A stretch of DNA of 64,000 nt from Brachionus koreanus (lineage: Eukaryota > Rotifera > Eurotatoria > Ploima > Brachionidae): the NCBI GenBank assembly GCA_016987375.1, contig PJRA01000196.1, positions 1,222,140-1,286,139 of the forward strand, in the 5' to 3' direction. Within the stretch, counting starts at the first letter, position 1. Every line of letters starts with the position of its first letter. Of the stretch, positions 24,205 through 34,925 are shown one piece after another. The notes beneath the pieces were generated by a model. That model was given only the letters and a program-made list of their open reading frames with translations. It had not been told where the DNA came from and did no database searches. A program made the position numbers and the translations under genes.

Positions 24205-24375
24205 GTTTAATAAGTGCAACAAGCTGCAACATACTTAGTTGCACCTTAAGTCAAAGTCTGCTATTGATGTGCAAAATCTCTGCAAAATACACGATAGTCA
24301 AAATTTACCAAATTTTAGTTATACTAAGTTTGCAGAGTTTTTTCAGATTTTTCATAATAGTGCAACTTTGAATGT
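24205..24375. repeat. Dispersed repeat, partner of 8880-9125
   Basis: Shares GATGTGCAAAATCTC.GCAA and AATACAC with the reverse complement of 9080-9110. TGCAACATACTTAGTTGCAC at 24226-24245 recurs as TGCAACATACTTTATTGCAC at about 38842. Type unknown. Confidence 0.45.
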
Positions 24376-24379
24376 TATA

Positions 24380-24440
24380 TTTTACTTTTACTTTTTTTTT
24401 TTTGATTTATAAAAAATAAATAAAAATCTCCAAATGTGTT
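24380..24440. repeat. Short repeat also present at 28655-28720
   Basis: TTTATAAAAAATAAATAAAA followed by TCTCCAAATGTGTTCAGGAA and TTTTGCTT occurs almost identically at 24400-24455 and 28670-28722. It probably marks the same retroelement end. Confidence 0.65.
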
Positions 24441-24639
24441 CAGGAATTTTGCTTTGCAAATCGAATGATCTGGATTTTTATCTTTTAATGACCGAAATAA
24501 CTATCAAAAAGATAAAATAAATAGAAAAATAAAAGTTTGATTCTAACTTTTTTGGACATAAATATGAATCATGACATACATGTAAATCACTATAAAACCC
24601 TAAATAGAGATATGTGGTAATATGAAAAAAATTATATTC

Positions 24640-24975
24640 AACGATGAAGCTAATGAGGGTGTCTTAGATTCCTGATAGAGTCTTATTGCATAACTTTCAC
24701 GACTTTTGGGACAAGATCTTAACTAAGTTCACTCTTTCGTGACATCTGGAGCGGATAAATACAACTAGAGAGTTGAAGCAGAGGCTTTGGTCAAATTTTA
24801 TTCCAAGGAAAACTTGAGAGTCAGTGTAGAGTATTTGCATGCCAAAAAGTTTTAAGCTTAGCTCTTGGTTTTTTGAGTAATTGCATGAGAAAATGATGTG
24901 CTGCTTTTCTGGGGACGTCTCTAGTCTCCATTTTTCAGCCACGTTTGAACTTTATTTAAATAGCTGTTTATAATA
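24640..24975 (-). pseudogene. LINE ORF2 fragment
   Basis: The minus strand reads NKVQTWLK (24945-24970), then in another frame KWRLETSPEKQHIIFSCNYS, VFLGIKFDQSLCFNSLV and RVNLVKIL, and, after a stop, a diverged TLSGI.DTL..F.VEY segment. This is the region from motif C to the thumb of jockey-type reverse transcriptases (KW.L..SP.K.....F......LGI.FD..L.F). One frameshift and several stops make it a pseudogene. Confidence 0.75.
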
Positions 24976-25251
24976 TTGATTATGTTTCCGTATTTTTTTA
25001 CTCAAAAGGTTTCTGAAACAGACTTACAGGAAAAAAAAGTATGTTCTCTCTTCTTTGAAATCTCTCAGACCTTGATAAGGTATGGCATAATGGTCTTACT
25101 AAGACACAGAAATAAATAGAATAGAATATATAAATAAATAGAATAAACAATACAGTATGTAGCAAAGTTTAGAAATTAATTATTTAATTTATCTAAGTTT
25201 TTTTATAAATTGAATTTTACAATTATTAGAGTGCAAAAGAAAAAAAATAAA

Positions 25252-25337
25252 NNNNNNNNNNNNNNNNNNNNNNNNNNNNNNNNNNNNNNNNNNNNNNNNN
25301 NNNNNNNNNNNNNNNNNNNNNNNNNNNNNNNNNNNNN
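25252..25337. other. Assembly gap (86 N)
   Basis: Run of unresolved bases. Sequence on the two sides is A/T-rich and repeat-derived, so the true distance is unknown. Confidence 0.99.
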
Positions 25338-25394
25338 TATAATCAAAAAACTTCCTCTAAAAATTAAAAAATAAAAGTCGGTGCAAAAGTTTAG

Positions 25395-25505
25395 AAATTT
25401 TTAAAATTTTATATTTGAAATGTCCGCCTGTGGCCTTATAACAAGCCAAAACTCTTTTTGGCATTGATTCAATCAATTTTTGTACGTACTTAGTCAAAAT
25501 ATTTT
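25395..25505 (-). pseudogene. Tc1/mariner transposase C-terminal relic
   Basis: The minus strand reads YVQKLIESMPKRVLACYKA then TGGHFKYKI and stops. This matches the end of Tc1-type transposases (L..SMP.R...VI.A.GG.TKY). Everything 5' of it is missing: upstream it runs straight into the family C repeat. Confidence 0.65.
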
Positions 25506-25555
25506 CATGTGGCTGAAAGGAAGGACTAAGTCTCCATTCCAACCGGCCAAGGTTC
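25505..25555 (+). repeat. Dispersed repeat, family C, copy 2
   Basis: CATGTGGCTGAAAGGAAGGA, then CTAAGTCTCCATTCCAACCG and GCC. It is the longest copy and abuts the Tc1 relic. Confidence 0.65.
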
Positions 25556-25559
25556 TGCC

Positions 25560-26455
25560 TAAATTATACTTTAAATAAAAGAAGAGTGGTGTTTAAGACT
25601 TAATTCAAGCAAAACTATTAACAAAATATTTACACCTCCTAGAAACAAAATCATAGCACTTAATAGCTATGAAAGAGATCTTTAATTACATTCAAAGCTC
25701 CCTATTATAATGAACAAGTTATAAGAAAATTTAAATAAATTATAAGAATATAATGTTGGGATCACCCGACCCAGAAAGTACCAGATACCTTCGGGGACAA
25801 ATAGCGCAACTTGCATCCAAGGACTCAGAAGAAAATAATTGTAAGAAGTGTGTGTAATTTCAGCTCTGTCCAAATATCTGTTAATGTTTTAATCTATGTT
25901 AGTTGAAACAGCTAAAATTCATACAATAAATTAACTTATTGTTAAATTTTTTTCAAAAATAACCTTATCATAGCATCGCAATAATATAAAAAAAAAGCAT
26001 ACAAAAAGTTTATTTTAAGCATATTAAAAGTTAATCTCGAACTTGAAAACAAAAAATTTCAAATGAACTCAATTTTCAGTAAATTTTTTTTACTCATTAC
26101 AAAAATTTAAAATAAATTAAATAAGATAAAGTTGGCCGCAATTTTTATTAATTTTTTATTAACTAATATATCGCTAATGATCTATAGCTTAATTAAACAA
26201 GTTTAGTTTTTATTGTAACATAATCTTTTCAACAAACAATTATTTTTCAATAAATGAATTGAAAGCCAAAAGCAATTAGTTGTGGAATCAATCCTTTTTT
26301 CTAACGGTTCTTATTGAATCGACTCACCCTTTTTTGAAAATATCCGTTGAAAATATTCACTTGCCAGATTTCTCAATTATCAACGATTATTTGTCCTTAT
26401 AGAAAAGGATTGAATACATTGAACAAAAATTCCAGATGTAGTTTATCACTTAGGC
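25560..26455. other. Intergenic stretch upstream of nanos
   Basis: The segment 25750-25870 (GGGATCACCCGACCCAGAAA...) is more complex, but its frames match nothing I know. The rest is A/T-rich. Distal nanos control sequence may lie here; none was identified. Confidence 0.35.
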
Positions 26456-26464
26456 TTTAATTTA

Positions 26465-26544
26465 GCCAATCAATTTGTTGTCAATTCTCTCTTTATATGG
26501 GTATAAAATTAAACAAAATTTGTCGCCTTACCACCTCATTTCAG
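26465..26544 (+). promoter_or_regulatory. Candidate nanos core promoter or leader acceptor
   Basis: A CCAAT pentamer at 26466-26470 and TATAAAA at 26502-26508 lie 80 and 42 bases before the nanos ATG. An acceptor-like CTCATTTCAG ends at 26544, 5 bases before the ATG. The two readings differ: a TATA promoter with a short leader, or a splice acceptor. Both motifs could be chance in this composition. Confidence 0.4.
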
Positions 26545-26549
26545 CAATC

Positions 26550-27192
26550 ATGAATAATCACTTCAGCACACCACTTACAATCGACACAGTCAACTTAGAC
26601 TCCCAGACCAGCACCAATTCATGGTCTCCTTTCTCAAGTCCATCATTCTCTCCTTTCAACAATGTCAGTTCAAGTTATTTTCAATATTCGCAATCTCGAA
26701 TAGCTTCTCCATCAAGACCCATATTTAAATCATTTCACAACTCAGGTAATTACTTAATTAGTATTAAAATTTCTTTTTTCTCATAAATATTTCAATTTAG
26801 TAATGAGCCCAGCTCGTTCAAATGTTTACAAATATTCTAGTCCAAGACAAATCAGTGCTCAACAAGAAAACTATCCACTTAGTCCCCGAAGTCTGCCCAG
26901 GCGAAGTGAATTGATTGACATGACTGAGACAATACGGCAAGCTGCAATGCACCGAGCAATGGGTGGAAGGGTCAAAATCTGCACTTTTTGCAAGACAAAT
27001 GGAGAGTCGGAGCAAATTTATTCGTCACATGCGCTCAAAGATGCCAATGGCAATGTAATTTGTCCCATTTTGAAAAATTATTCTTGCCCCGAGTGTGGAG
27101 CTTCGGGTGAAAAAACTCACACTAAAAAATACTGTCCAAAGCTTCAGAAAAGACTAAGACACGAAATGCTCAAGAATATTGCTTCTCCATGA
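26550..27192 (+). CDS. nanos: Nanos, RNA-binding translational repressor of the germ line
   Basis: Germ-line determinant that acts with Pumilio and the CCR4-NOT deadenylase to silence mRNAs in the cytoplasm. Exon 1 (26550-26745) codes a Ser/Asn/Pro-rich N terminus (SPFSSPSFSPFNNVSSS). A 55-bp intron in phase 1 follows. Exon 2 (26801-27192) codes the rest, 195 residues in all. The C-terminal zinc finger is complete and exactly spaced: C-x2-C-x12-H-x10-C (CTFC...H...C) followed by C-x2-C-x7-H-x4-C (CPEC...H...C), the Nanos CCHC-CCHC signature. The N terminus is short and I see no clear NOT1-interacting motif. AATAAA lies at 27281-27286. I chose the ATG at 26550 because an acceptor-like TTTCAG lies just before it; an in-frame ATG at 26475 would add 25 residues unlike Nanos. 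Confidence 0.95.
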
Positions 27193-27635
27193 ATTGTTAA
27201 CCACACATATTTTAGATGTTAGTGAATTTTGAAATTATACTAAATTGTATTTTAACAAAATAATATGAATGATTTTTTTAAATAAACAATTTATCATATA
27301 AATTTAATTCATTAGTACCTTAATTTAATTGAGATAGAAATCTTAATGAGCTAACAGCAAATTCTCTTTTTTGGATGATTATCAGATCCAAAAGCTTTTT
27401 CTTTTTGCACCGTTATTTTTATCAATAGACAATCTCTTAAAATTTGATTAATGTTGTACTTCTATCTTGTGTAATTGCTGTCTTACTATTTCTTTTTTAG
27501 TTTCCTCAGTCATCAGACAATTAGAAACATATGTAATGTGTAATCAAAATTTTCTGTTTTCAATTTTTTTTAAAAACAATTTTGCATTATTTTAGTTTTA
27601 CTTTATTATTATTATTTAAATTTTATTTTTTTTAA

Positions 27636-27690
27636 TCTAAAGGTCCAACTAACTCGGTACCGAAGAACAAATTAATTAAAATCACAATAA
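27636..27690 (+). repeat. LINE 3'-end hairpin repeat, family A, copy 3
   Basis: CTAAAGGTCCAACTAACTCG followed by GTACCGAAGAACAAATTAATTAAA. A diverged member in which the hairpin is partly lost. Confidence 0.4.
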
Positions 27691-27959
27691 AATAAAAGAG
27701 TCAATTTTAAAATTAGCAAAAAATTAGAAATTAATTAGTAAACAGTTGGCATTATATTTGAATGTGATTAGAGTCTTAAATGTCATTCAAATAATTGCTT
27801 TGTAATAGTACAATCGGTAACTTTGTATTTTTCCTTGAGTCCACAAATTCATAAACATATGAATCCTGTAATATCATTTTCCTTTTTAACTTGTTTTAAT
27901 TAAACCATATTTTTATTTATTTTTAAAATATAGTTTAGGTGTAAACTCGGGCAGTTTGG

Positions 27960-28002
27960 AATGGATCTTAGTCCTTCCTTTCAGCAGCCAGAAAAAGAAA
28001 TT
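27960..28002 (-). repeat. Dispersed repeat, family C, copy 3
   Basis: The minus strand reads GCTGAAAGGAAGGACTAAGA then TCCATTCCAAACTGCCCG, aligned with the copies at 25505 and 36993. Confidence 0.55.
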
Positions 28003-29996
28003 GTTTTTAGTAATTTTTGAAATAATAGTAAATTTGGTAAATAATAATTAAAGTAAAAATAATAAGGATAAAAGCTACAGTAGACTGCGTGTCAAGAAAA
28101 TCTTTAAGTAACCTTGTTGGTATTTTTTTTATTTATATTTTACTCTATTTAAGTTTATTTTTAATTGAATTTTATAGTCTGGTACAAGAAGACAAATAAA
28201 TAAATAAATAAAAAATCTATTAAATGTTTAAAATTAAAAGCAAAAAAAATATTTTGAAATTCCACCATATAAATTAGCCAAAAAAAGATTCTCTAGGAGA
28301 GGTGTTGCTAAAAGCTGTATTTAGTGTCTCACATGGATAGCTTATGCTTAGCTTTTATCAACAAGCTTTAAAACATTATATAGATTATTATATTTTGAAA
28401 TAAAAAAATACAAAAATAAATATTAGTTAAATTTGACTATTTGCTTAAATTATGTTTTATTTTAATTTAAGCTTTTTAAGCTGAAATTTATAAAATTATA
28501 GATTTAATTTTTTTTTAAAGAAACGATTATTAGGAATGAAATAAAAAGGAAGGAGTAGCAGTTTTGGTCAAGGTAGTAAATACTGGACTCAAAAACCAAT
28601 AAAAATTTAACAGTCTGATTTCAAAACAAACATTTCGCTTAATTTTCCATTTTATACGTTTTTTTTTTTTATTTATAAAAAATAAATAAAAATCTCCAAA
28701 TGTGTTCAGGAATTTTGCTTATTAGTTTGATAAAAGGAACTATCTCTCCAGAAATTTTTTATCCTTTTGAAATTATACTGCAAAAAAGTGTAACTTAGTT
28801 TGTTATACCTTTTTTATTAAAAATAAAATTTTTATTCCTTTTTTTTCTAGAAAATCAAATAAATAATCAATTAAATAAATAAATTTAACACCCACATAAA
28901 ATTATTAACTATCGATATGAATTAAAAGACCCATTCATAGAAACATAATTAAAATTCTAGATAATTTTATTAATTAACTAGATATAATTAATACTATATA
29001 AAAAAAACAATTTTTGATTTTAATTTAATATTGGAAGAGAAGTTGGTGTAGTAGTATGTCATGGCCAAAACATTACATGTGTAAACACGTTATCGGAATA
29101 GCTGACCGCACTTCTCTCTTGAATACATAGCAAATGTCAAATAAATACCAAATAAACAAATAAGCAATACAGCAGAATACATTGCATTCATTTATGAAAA
29201 CAAAGAGGAAGAAAATAAATAAACCATAAACAGAATACTTAGATGAAAATTTGAAGTGTCAAAAATATGAGATTTTAAGGCATTTGACTCTTTTTTCATA
29301 CTTTTAATTTTTCGAAATCGATCAAATAATTATGCATACAGAGTTTTTATGAGGAAATTAGAAAAATTTCCTCAAGAACAAACTTTTAAGTTTTCGTAAT
29401 TTTAATTTTTTTACCTGGAGTTCCAAATTTAAATTTAAAGGAACTTAATTACGTTTTAAATTTAAGCTAATTTAAACTTCAGCTTTAAGACTCTATTTAA
29501 AATAGAATTTATTTTAAAATTTGTAAATTCTATTTTTTTTTACAGTTAAAAATAAAGATTTTTTCTCTTTAAATTTATCGAGTGTTTAATATTTTTTCAA
29601 ACAAATAAAAGCTCATTTTTAAAATTATTATTATTTTTCTTTAGGCAAGAAAAATTGAATTAAATTTGATTAGCCCAGCACATTGGCATATTTTGGCAAT
29701 AAGAATCAAGAACTTCTAGGAATAAATTAAATAAAAAATTTGATCAAATACTAAATTTTATTAAATTTAAATAATTGAAGAGATTTGTTTTTTTTGCTTA
29801 TATTTTTGGAAAAATAGTTTGCAAAACAAAGCTTTTTAGACTTTTTACACTAAAAAATTTTTTTCTTTTTTTTTTTTGAGTACACTTATTGTGATTCAAT
29901 TAACAAGAGTGTTTAGCTTTCTCATAAATTTCAAAAACCTTGAACTTTTTAATTTAAACAAATCTAAAATAGACTGAAATTTTTATATGTAGAAAA

Positions 29997-31014
29997 ATGG
30001 CCGAGAATTTAGAGAATTTGCTAAAGGAAATTTTTGTACTAGAGTCATTAGTCAAAAAGCTTACATCTCAGCTTCAAGGCCTGGAAGACAAAATATACAA
30101 TAAAGAGGCTGAAATAGACAAAATTAGCTCTCGAGTATCCAAAACGCGTGCTGATAACATCATTTTAGTAAAAAAATAAAAATAAAATTTTAAACAAATA
30201 AATTTTTTTTAAATTAAAGAATCACTCAATTATTGAGCTAACAGTACAGCTTGATTTAATAGACCAGTCAATCGAACAGTTAAACAAAAAATTTCTGACT
30301 TGTGAGCCAAAAAAAGAAGACATTTTGACCAAAATTGTAAAATTTAATTCTAAATTTAATTCTAAATATTTTTTAATAAATTAAAAATATTCAAGAATGC
30401 AATTCAAACAGAAATAACAAGTCAAATTAGACATTTTGATTCAATTTATAAAAATCTAGTCTCTAAACACAATTCAAATTTGGAAAAGATGTGTATTGAA
30501 TTTAAACAAAACACCATAAAATTTAAACTTGAATTTATAAACAGACTTGAAACTGGTATAAAAAAACACTGTTTTCATCTTCATTGTTTTAATCTTATTA
30601 ATTAAAGAAATCAAAAATCTTGAAAATTTCAAAAATTTTGTAAGTGAATTGAGCTATTTGGAGTCTGAACTATTGCTACTATCCGAAACAGAAACAAGTT
30701 TATTAAAAGTTAAATTTAAATTTCATTAATTCTTTTTAGACTTGAGTAAAGAGCTTGAAAAACTTGAATCAAAGGAAAATGAGCTTACAGAAGAGCTAAA
30801 TAGGCTTGAGAACAACTCTAGCTATTTAGAATCGGACGAAGAAACTGAAAAGTGATTTAATTTTTTTTTTGGCTTTAATTAACTTTAAATTATTGTAAGT
30901 CTAAAATCTGAGTTGAAAAAGTTGAACGATTATGACAATGATGAATTCGTCATGCTAAATAAAAAATATCGCTACTTACGCAATCAATTTAATGAGAGAA
31001 AAAACAATAAATAA
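29997..31014 (+). CDS. Coiled-coil protein, tentatively CCDC172-like
   Basis: Six exons join in phase to 254 residues: 29997-30167, 30220-30336, 30396-30555, 30608-30697, 30740-30851 and 30900-31014; introns are 42-59 bp with GT...AG ends. The protein is almost all coiled coil, rich in Lys, Glu, Leu and Asn, with no other domain, signal peptide or membrane span. The length, an N terminus of the type LENLL..I......, and an acidic turn near the C end (LKSELKKLNDYDNDEFVML) recall vertebrate CCDC172, a testis coiled-coil protein of about 258 residues. Coiled coils look alike by composition, so the name is a guess. The exon 4 donor GTTTAT is weak but is the one that keeps the frame. An acceptor-like TATATGTAG ends at 29992, and AATAAA is at 31015-31020. 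Confidence 0.75.
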
Positions 31015-31448
31015 AATAAAAATTAATCTATTTGAAAATTTGATGCTTTGTTTTCAAATTTTAATATTAGAAATGAAATAAAATTATTTTTATTGAAAAA
31101 TAAAATATTTATTAAATTTTTTTTTTACTTTTTAATAAACTTGTTGTCAAATACAAATTTAGAGAAAGGTGAAGCTGAGAGTAATTTTTTTGAGTTCAAT
31201 ATATTTAAAATTATTTTCTTGGCCAATGTTAGAATCTAAAAAATAATCTTAAGTTCCTGAAATTCAAAACTTAAGTGCTATTTGATTTTCTAACTTTTGA
31301 CTTGAACTTTGTAATTTACTATTGTATTTGTATATTAAAAAAGGCTGTGACAATTTTAATTATTGAAAAAAAAAGTTAAAAAAATATTTTTTAAAATAGA
31401 GTACTCTATTTTAGTGACACGCTGTTATAACATGTAAAAGATTCTTTT

Positions 31449-31484
31449 GTGACATGTCATTAAAAATTTTAGTAACATGTCACT
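31449..31484. repeat. Inverted repeat (hairpin)
   Basis: GTGACATGT at 31449-31457 is repeated inverted as ACATGTCAC at 31476-31484, and the pairing extends inward imperfectly (CATTAAAA / TTTTAGTA). It could be a tiny MITE or chance; no target duplication was identified. Confidence 0.5.
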
Positions 31485-31559
31485 AAATTCGGATTGCTTT
31501 AAATTTAGGATATTTTTAATAATTAATCATTTTTAAAATTATTAATGTACCATCAAAGT

Positions 31560-32290
31560 AAAAATTTATCCGTTCATACACTAATAACCTATTTTGCTTT
31601 CGAATTTCCAATGTGGTTTTAGACAGCTAAGAAAAACCAATGATCAAATTATCAGATTTGTTCAGTCTGGTCTTACTGCTTTTAATCGAAATTAAAAGAT
31701 GTGCGTAGTTTTTATAGACATAGAGAAAGCATTTGATAAGGTTTGGCGCGAAGGTCTATTATACAAATTACTCAGCTTAAGATTTTAAACTACCTTGGAA
31801 AATGGATAGCGAACTATCTTACAGGAAGAAGCTTTGAGGTAAAAATAGAAAATTTTACATCTTCAAAAAAAATAATCGAATCAGGTGTCCCACAGCGTAG
31901 TTTCCTTGGACCAACTTTGTCTAACATTTTCTTTAACGAAATTATATACTGTTTAGATGTCAATAAGGCTGCTGATTGATTTAACTGTTTGGTCGTTATC
32001 AGAGATTATTGACTACATTAACATTTCTCTGCAAAAAAAAGACTAAATGAATTTGCAAAAAATATAAAAGACCGAACTACTGGGCGTCTAAACATGATTA
32101 AATCAATTAGTGGAAAAAATTGGGGAGAATCTAGTAGAATAAATTTCGACAGACATTCCTTTAAGTCGTCTAAAATATCAATTACATTTTCACCACACTT
32201 TGAACTTTCAGCATAAAATTGAAATACTTCGATGGCCTCATGAGAAAGTTACATGTAAAACATGCAGCGGTGAATTAAAAAAAAAGGAAA
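31560..32290 (+). pseudogene. Decayed LINE reverse transcriptase
   Basis: The plus strand reads QCGFRQLRKTNDQI (about 31608-31650), then VVFIDIEKAFDKVWREGLLY (about 31707-31766), a good RT motif A. After a frame change come IANYLTGRSFEVKI and SGVPQRSFLGPTLSNIFFNE (motif B, GVPQGS.LGP). Further on, after a deletion that removed the YADD block, RTTGRLNMIKSISGKNWGES matches the LINE thumb region. Frameshifts and missing catalytic residues show it is dead. Confidence 0.8.
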
Positions 32291-32529
32291 TATTTTTATT
32301 GTGTTAACAAATGTAAACAAGTTAATTAGTACTCTAATTATTATTTTTTTCTTCAATTTGTGATGAGAATTAAAAAAAAAATTTTTAGTTTAATGAATCT
32401 TTATGTATTTTTCTTTTTTTTTACTTCTTTCTAATAAAAATTCTATTTTCTTAATATGTGTTCATTATTTCTTTAAATTGTTCTTATTCTAATTAATCAG
32501 TTCTTATTTTATTAAATTTGTGGTATATT

Positions 32530-32860
32530 TTACAATTTTTGTGGTTGAAAAATATTCATCGTCTACTTCGATTGAGCTTAAAACATCACGGTAGTTTGGT
32601 CGAGGACGACCGGCAACCTCTTTAACATCCGGATTTTCTTCTTCTTCCGAACTTTCTGAATTCAACACTAACTCATCTTCATCAGTTAGATCCTAATTTG
32701 TAGCAATAAAAAGATAATCGTCAACTGTTATAAATTCTTCCTGTTTATAGGATAATATTTTGTCTTAAATCGCTCCATGAATTGTTCAAGACTTGAGACG
32801 TTCTCTTTGTTTATTCGAACAGTACTATTCGCTTCTAGATCAGTTGAATAATTAGTTATG
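32530..32860 (-). pseudogene. Unidentified coding relic, possibly from a DNA transposon
   Basis: The minus strand codes SSLEQFMERFKTKYYPINRK, then one frame over EEFITVDDYLFIATN, a stop, and DLTDEDELVLNSESSEEEEN followed by VAGRPRPNYRDVLSSIEVDD. Acidic, Ser/Glu-rich stretches like this occur near the ends of several transposases, but I cannot name the family. One frameshift and one stop mean it is not functional as read. Confidence 0.4.
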
Positions 32861-32904
32861 TTACAAAGATGCCAACAAAACTCAAACTGTATATCTCTGT
32901 AGTA

Positions 32905-33005
32905 AAAGCAACTGATGTAAAGAAGTGAATGTTGGGAGATGTGTGAATCTGACAAAAGAAGTCTGAACATCTAACATACTGGAAGGTTGTGGGGGATTCT
33001 GGCGA
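32905..33005 (+). pseudogene. LINE ORF2 fragment (copy of the 15.5-kb type)
   Basis: Reads LM.RSECWEMCESDKRSL, matching TLMYGSECWVM.ESDK at 15550-15600. It directly joins the minus-strand relic at 32530-32860. Confidence 0.55.
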
Positions 33006-33084
33006 AACATGGGTCTGAGACATTGTCGAATGCTGACCTATACAGTTTGTTGCAAGAGTTTAGAAATTTTTTTTTGTTCACCAG

Positions 33085-33775
33085 ATAAAAATTATAAAAA
33101 TTGACCACATTCCTTCTGAACTAAAAATCTCTAAGATTATCATGATCCCAAAAAAGGATAAAACCCCATATGATCTGAATTCGTGTCTTTTTGAAAATAT
33201 CAGCTCAAGAACTACATCTAAAATCAGTCTCATTCGGAGAATAAAAGGCCTAAAACTCAATAATTCTTTGGCTTTATGTAAAATTACTTTCAAAAGCTTT
33301 ATCCATTCGATCTTCGACTATGCTTTTATTCCATTATGTTGTTCAACACAAAAAATATCATTAGATCTTCAAAAACTCCAAAACAAAATTTTTAGACTCA
33401 TCAAATTCTTTCCAATCAAGAAAAAAATCATTGACATGCACAACCCAGCTCAAAATGGACCTAATAGAAACACGCCCAAAAATTCTTATTAATAAATTTT
33501 TGATTAAAAAATCAAAACACCAACAATTAAGATCTGACCTGGATGAATTTAACTCAATAGATGATAAGTTAAACGCTAAATTCACTTCGCTCTACTTGCA
33601 ATTCAAAACAAAAGTTTCTTCATTAAAACTTATTAACTAAAAACTATCAGCCTATTTATTAACAAATTTTTTACAATTCTCATTTATATTATCTAACTCT
33701 AGGCTAAAATCCGAGCAGCTTGAGGTCTTCCTCGAATTTATTTAGAAAATAAATAAATAAAAATGTAGGATCTTT
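33085..33775 (+). pseudogene. LINE copy with internal deletion, 3'UTR and (AAAT)n tail
   Basis: IPSELKISKIIMIPKKDK then TPYDLNS (33106-33180) is the pre-motif-A segment (IP..lK...I.PI.K). It jumps in frame to ISLIRRIKGLKLNNSLAL, SIFDYAFIPLCC and LQKLQNKIFRLI, the C-terminal region (R...K.....L..LYK..I...iEYa......). So everything from motif A to the YADD box is deleted. A second frame (33431-33640) reads on to a stop at 33640. The 3' part contains TTGAGGTCTTCCTCGAATTT and an AAATAAATAAATAAA tail ending near 33770. Confidence 0.75.
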
Positions 33776-34017
33776 TTTTTTAATCTCTCTAAAAATGTAA
33801 TTTTAATCTCTAAAAGTTAGCTTTCGAAGTCTACTAGAACGGCTTCGATCTGATACAGTACCAGTCTCTTGATATCGTTTTTTAGTTGAAAAGACACATT
33901 ATTGTAGATACACCTAAGAGTTTGGTAATCATATGAGCTCGACACATTTTTTTCCCCATTAAATAAAGTTTTTTTGATAATGTTATTTGAGAAGGATATA
34001 TTTTTTTTCTATTTGTT

Positions 34018-34052
34018 TTCCGTACCGAGCTAGAGCTCCTTCAGAATAAGGT
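34018..34052 (-). repeat. LINE 3'-end hairpin repeat, family A, copy 4
   Basis: TTTTCCGTACCGAGCTAGAG then CTCCTTCAGAATAAGG. It has the best preserved hairpin (GAGCTAGAGCTC). Confidence 0.6.
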
Positions 34053-34193
34053 AAAAAATTTAAAAAATAGAGTTAATAAAAATTAAATCAGCTAAATTAA
34101 ATGTAAAGAAAGTTTAAAAGACAAAGGTTATTACATGTGACAGAAGTTTACATAGTTTACATACTTCATGAAAAAAAGTGAAATTATAATTGT

Positions 34194-34416
34194 TTAACAC
34201 TAGAACGCCCGAGGGGTTTTTTAGACCCCTTTTTGAAAAATTGAAACTTGATTTTTACCACACAAAAATAAAATTTTAAAAAACGGTTTTTATTATCTAA
34301 AAATTTTGATTGTAATTTTTTAGAAAATGAATAAATTTTCAAAGAAAATGTTTTATTTATCTTGATAACTTTATTTAAAATCTTATTGAGAAATCAGCCG
34401 GGCTTTCTAGTGTTAA
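34194..34416. mobile_element. piggyBac-like MITE with TTAA target sites
   Basis: The body 34198-34412 (215 bp) is flanked by TTAA at 34194-34197 and 34413-34416. The left end is CACTAGAACGCCCGAGGGG and the reverse complement of the right end is CACTAGAAAGCCCGGCTGA, so the first 14 bases match at 13. TTAA flanks with CACTAGAA-type ends are typical of piggyBac-like elements. The interior is A/T-rich and non-coding. A degenerate relative is at 8188-8372. Confidence 0.8.
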
Positions 34417-34684
34417 TCTTTTGGATTATCCGAATTTCTAAACTTTTGAATCGGCTTTTATTTTTATTTTTATTATATAAGTTTTTTGATTATAATTATT
34501 TAAGGGTTAATTATATTTTTATTCCGAGTGTGTTGTATCAAATTGTAAAGACAAAAAAACTTCAAATTTGTGTTTTTAATTTTTTCAGTTTTTTGGACTC
34601 AGTTTTTCGTCAAATTCAAAAATTAAACAATTTTAGCTAAATAAAACAATTAATTTCTATACTTTTTCAGCATACTGTATAAAA

Positions 34685-34850
34685 GAACAAATTCAGATGG
34701 CTTGGATATGCACTTAGAATGAAAGAAAAAAGAAAACCAAAAAGGCCTTCAATGGTCATCCCAAGGGCGACGTAAGATAGGAGAACCAACGTAAGACATA
34801 ACATGCAGATCAACAATTACGAAAGAAAAGAGATACGATTTCTGCTTCTT
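34685..34850 (+). pseudogene. LINE ORF2 C-terminal fragment
   Basis: Reads FRWLGYALRMKEKRKPKRPS, close to the W.GHV.RM...R.P......G.R..GRP...W ending of RTE-like and related LINE proteins; GRRKIGRP appears in the next frame. A frameshift follows immediately. Confidence 0.55.
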
Positions 34851-34925
34851 AGATTTAATGATTTAATAGTTTATTTGATACTGCATTTTCTTGATTGTTT
34901 GATTTTTGTATGTCATTATAGCAAG

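Larger units (their letters stand above)
27300..29960. other. Intergenic stretch with retroelement ends, no gene seen
   Basis: Contains a family A hairpin copy (27636), a family C copy (27963), a run of AAAT units (28193-28213) and the repeat at 28655. A slightly more complex block at 29035-29110 could not be assigned. Confidence 0.4.

Noticed and set aside
25357..25873. Minus-strand ORFs of 61 and 63 codons next to the gap
   Set aside because: The first mixes a family C repeat with the Tc1 tail; the second has no signature.
30698..30739. Frameshift between exons 4 and 5 of the coiled-coil gene
   Set aside because: Using the donor after ACAA (GTTTAT) instead of the one after AAAA keeps the frame, so no lesion is needed.
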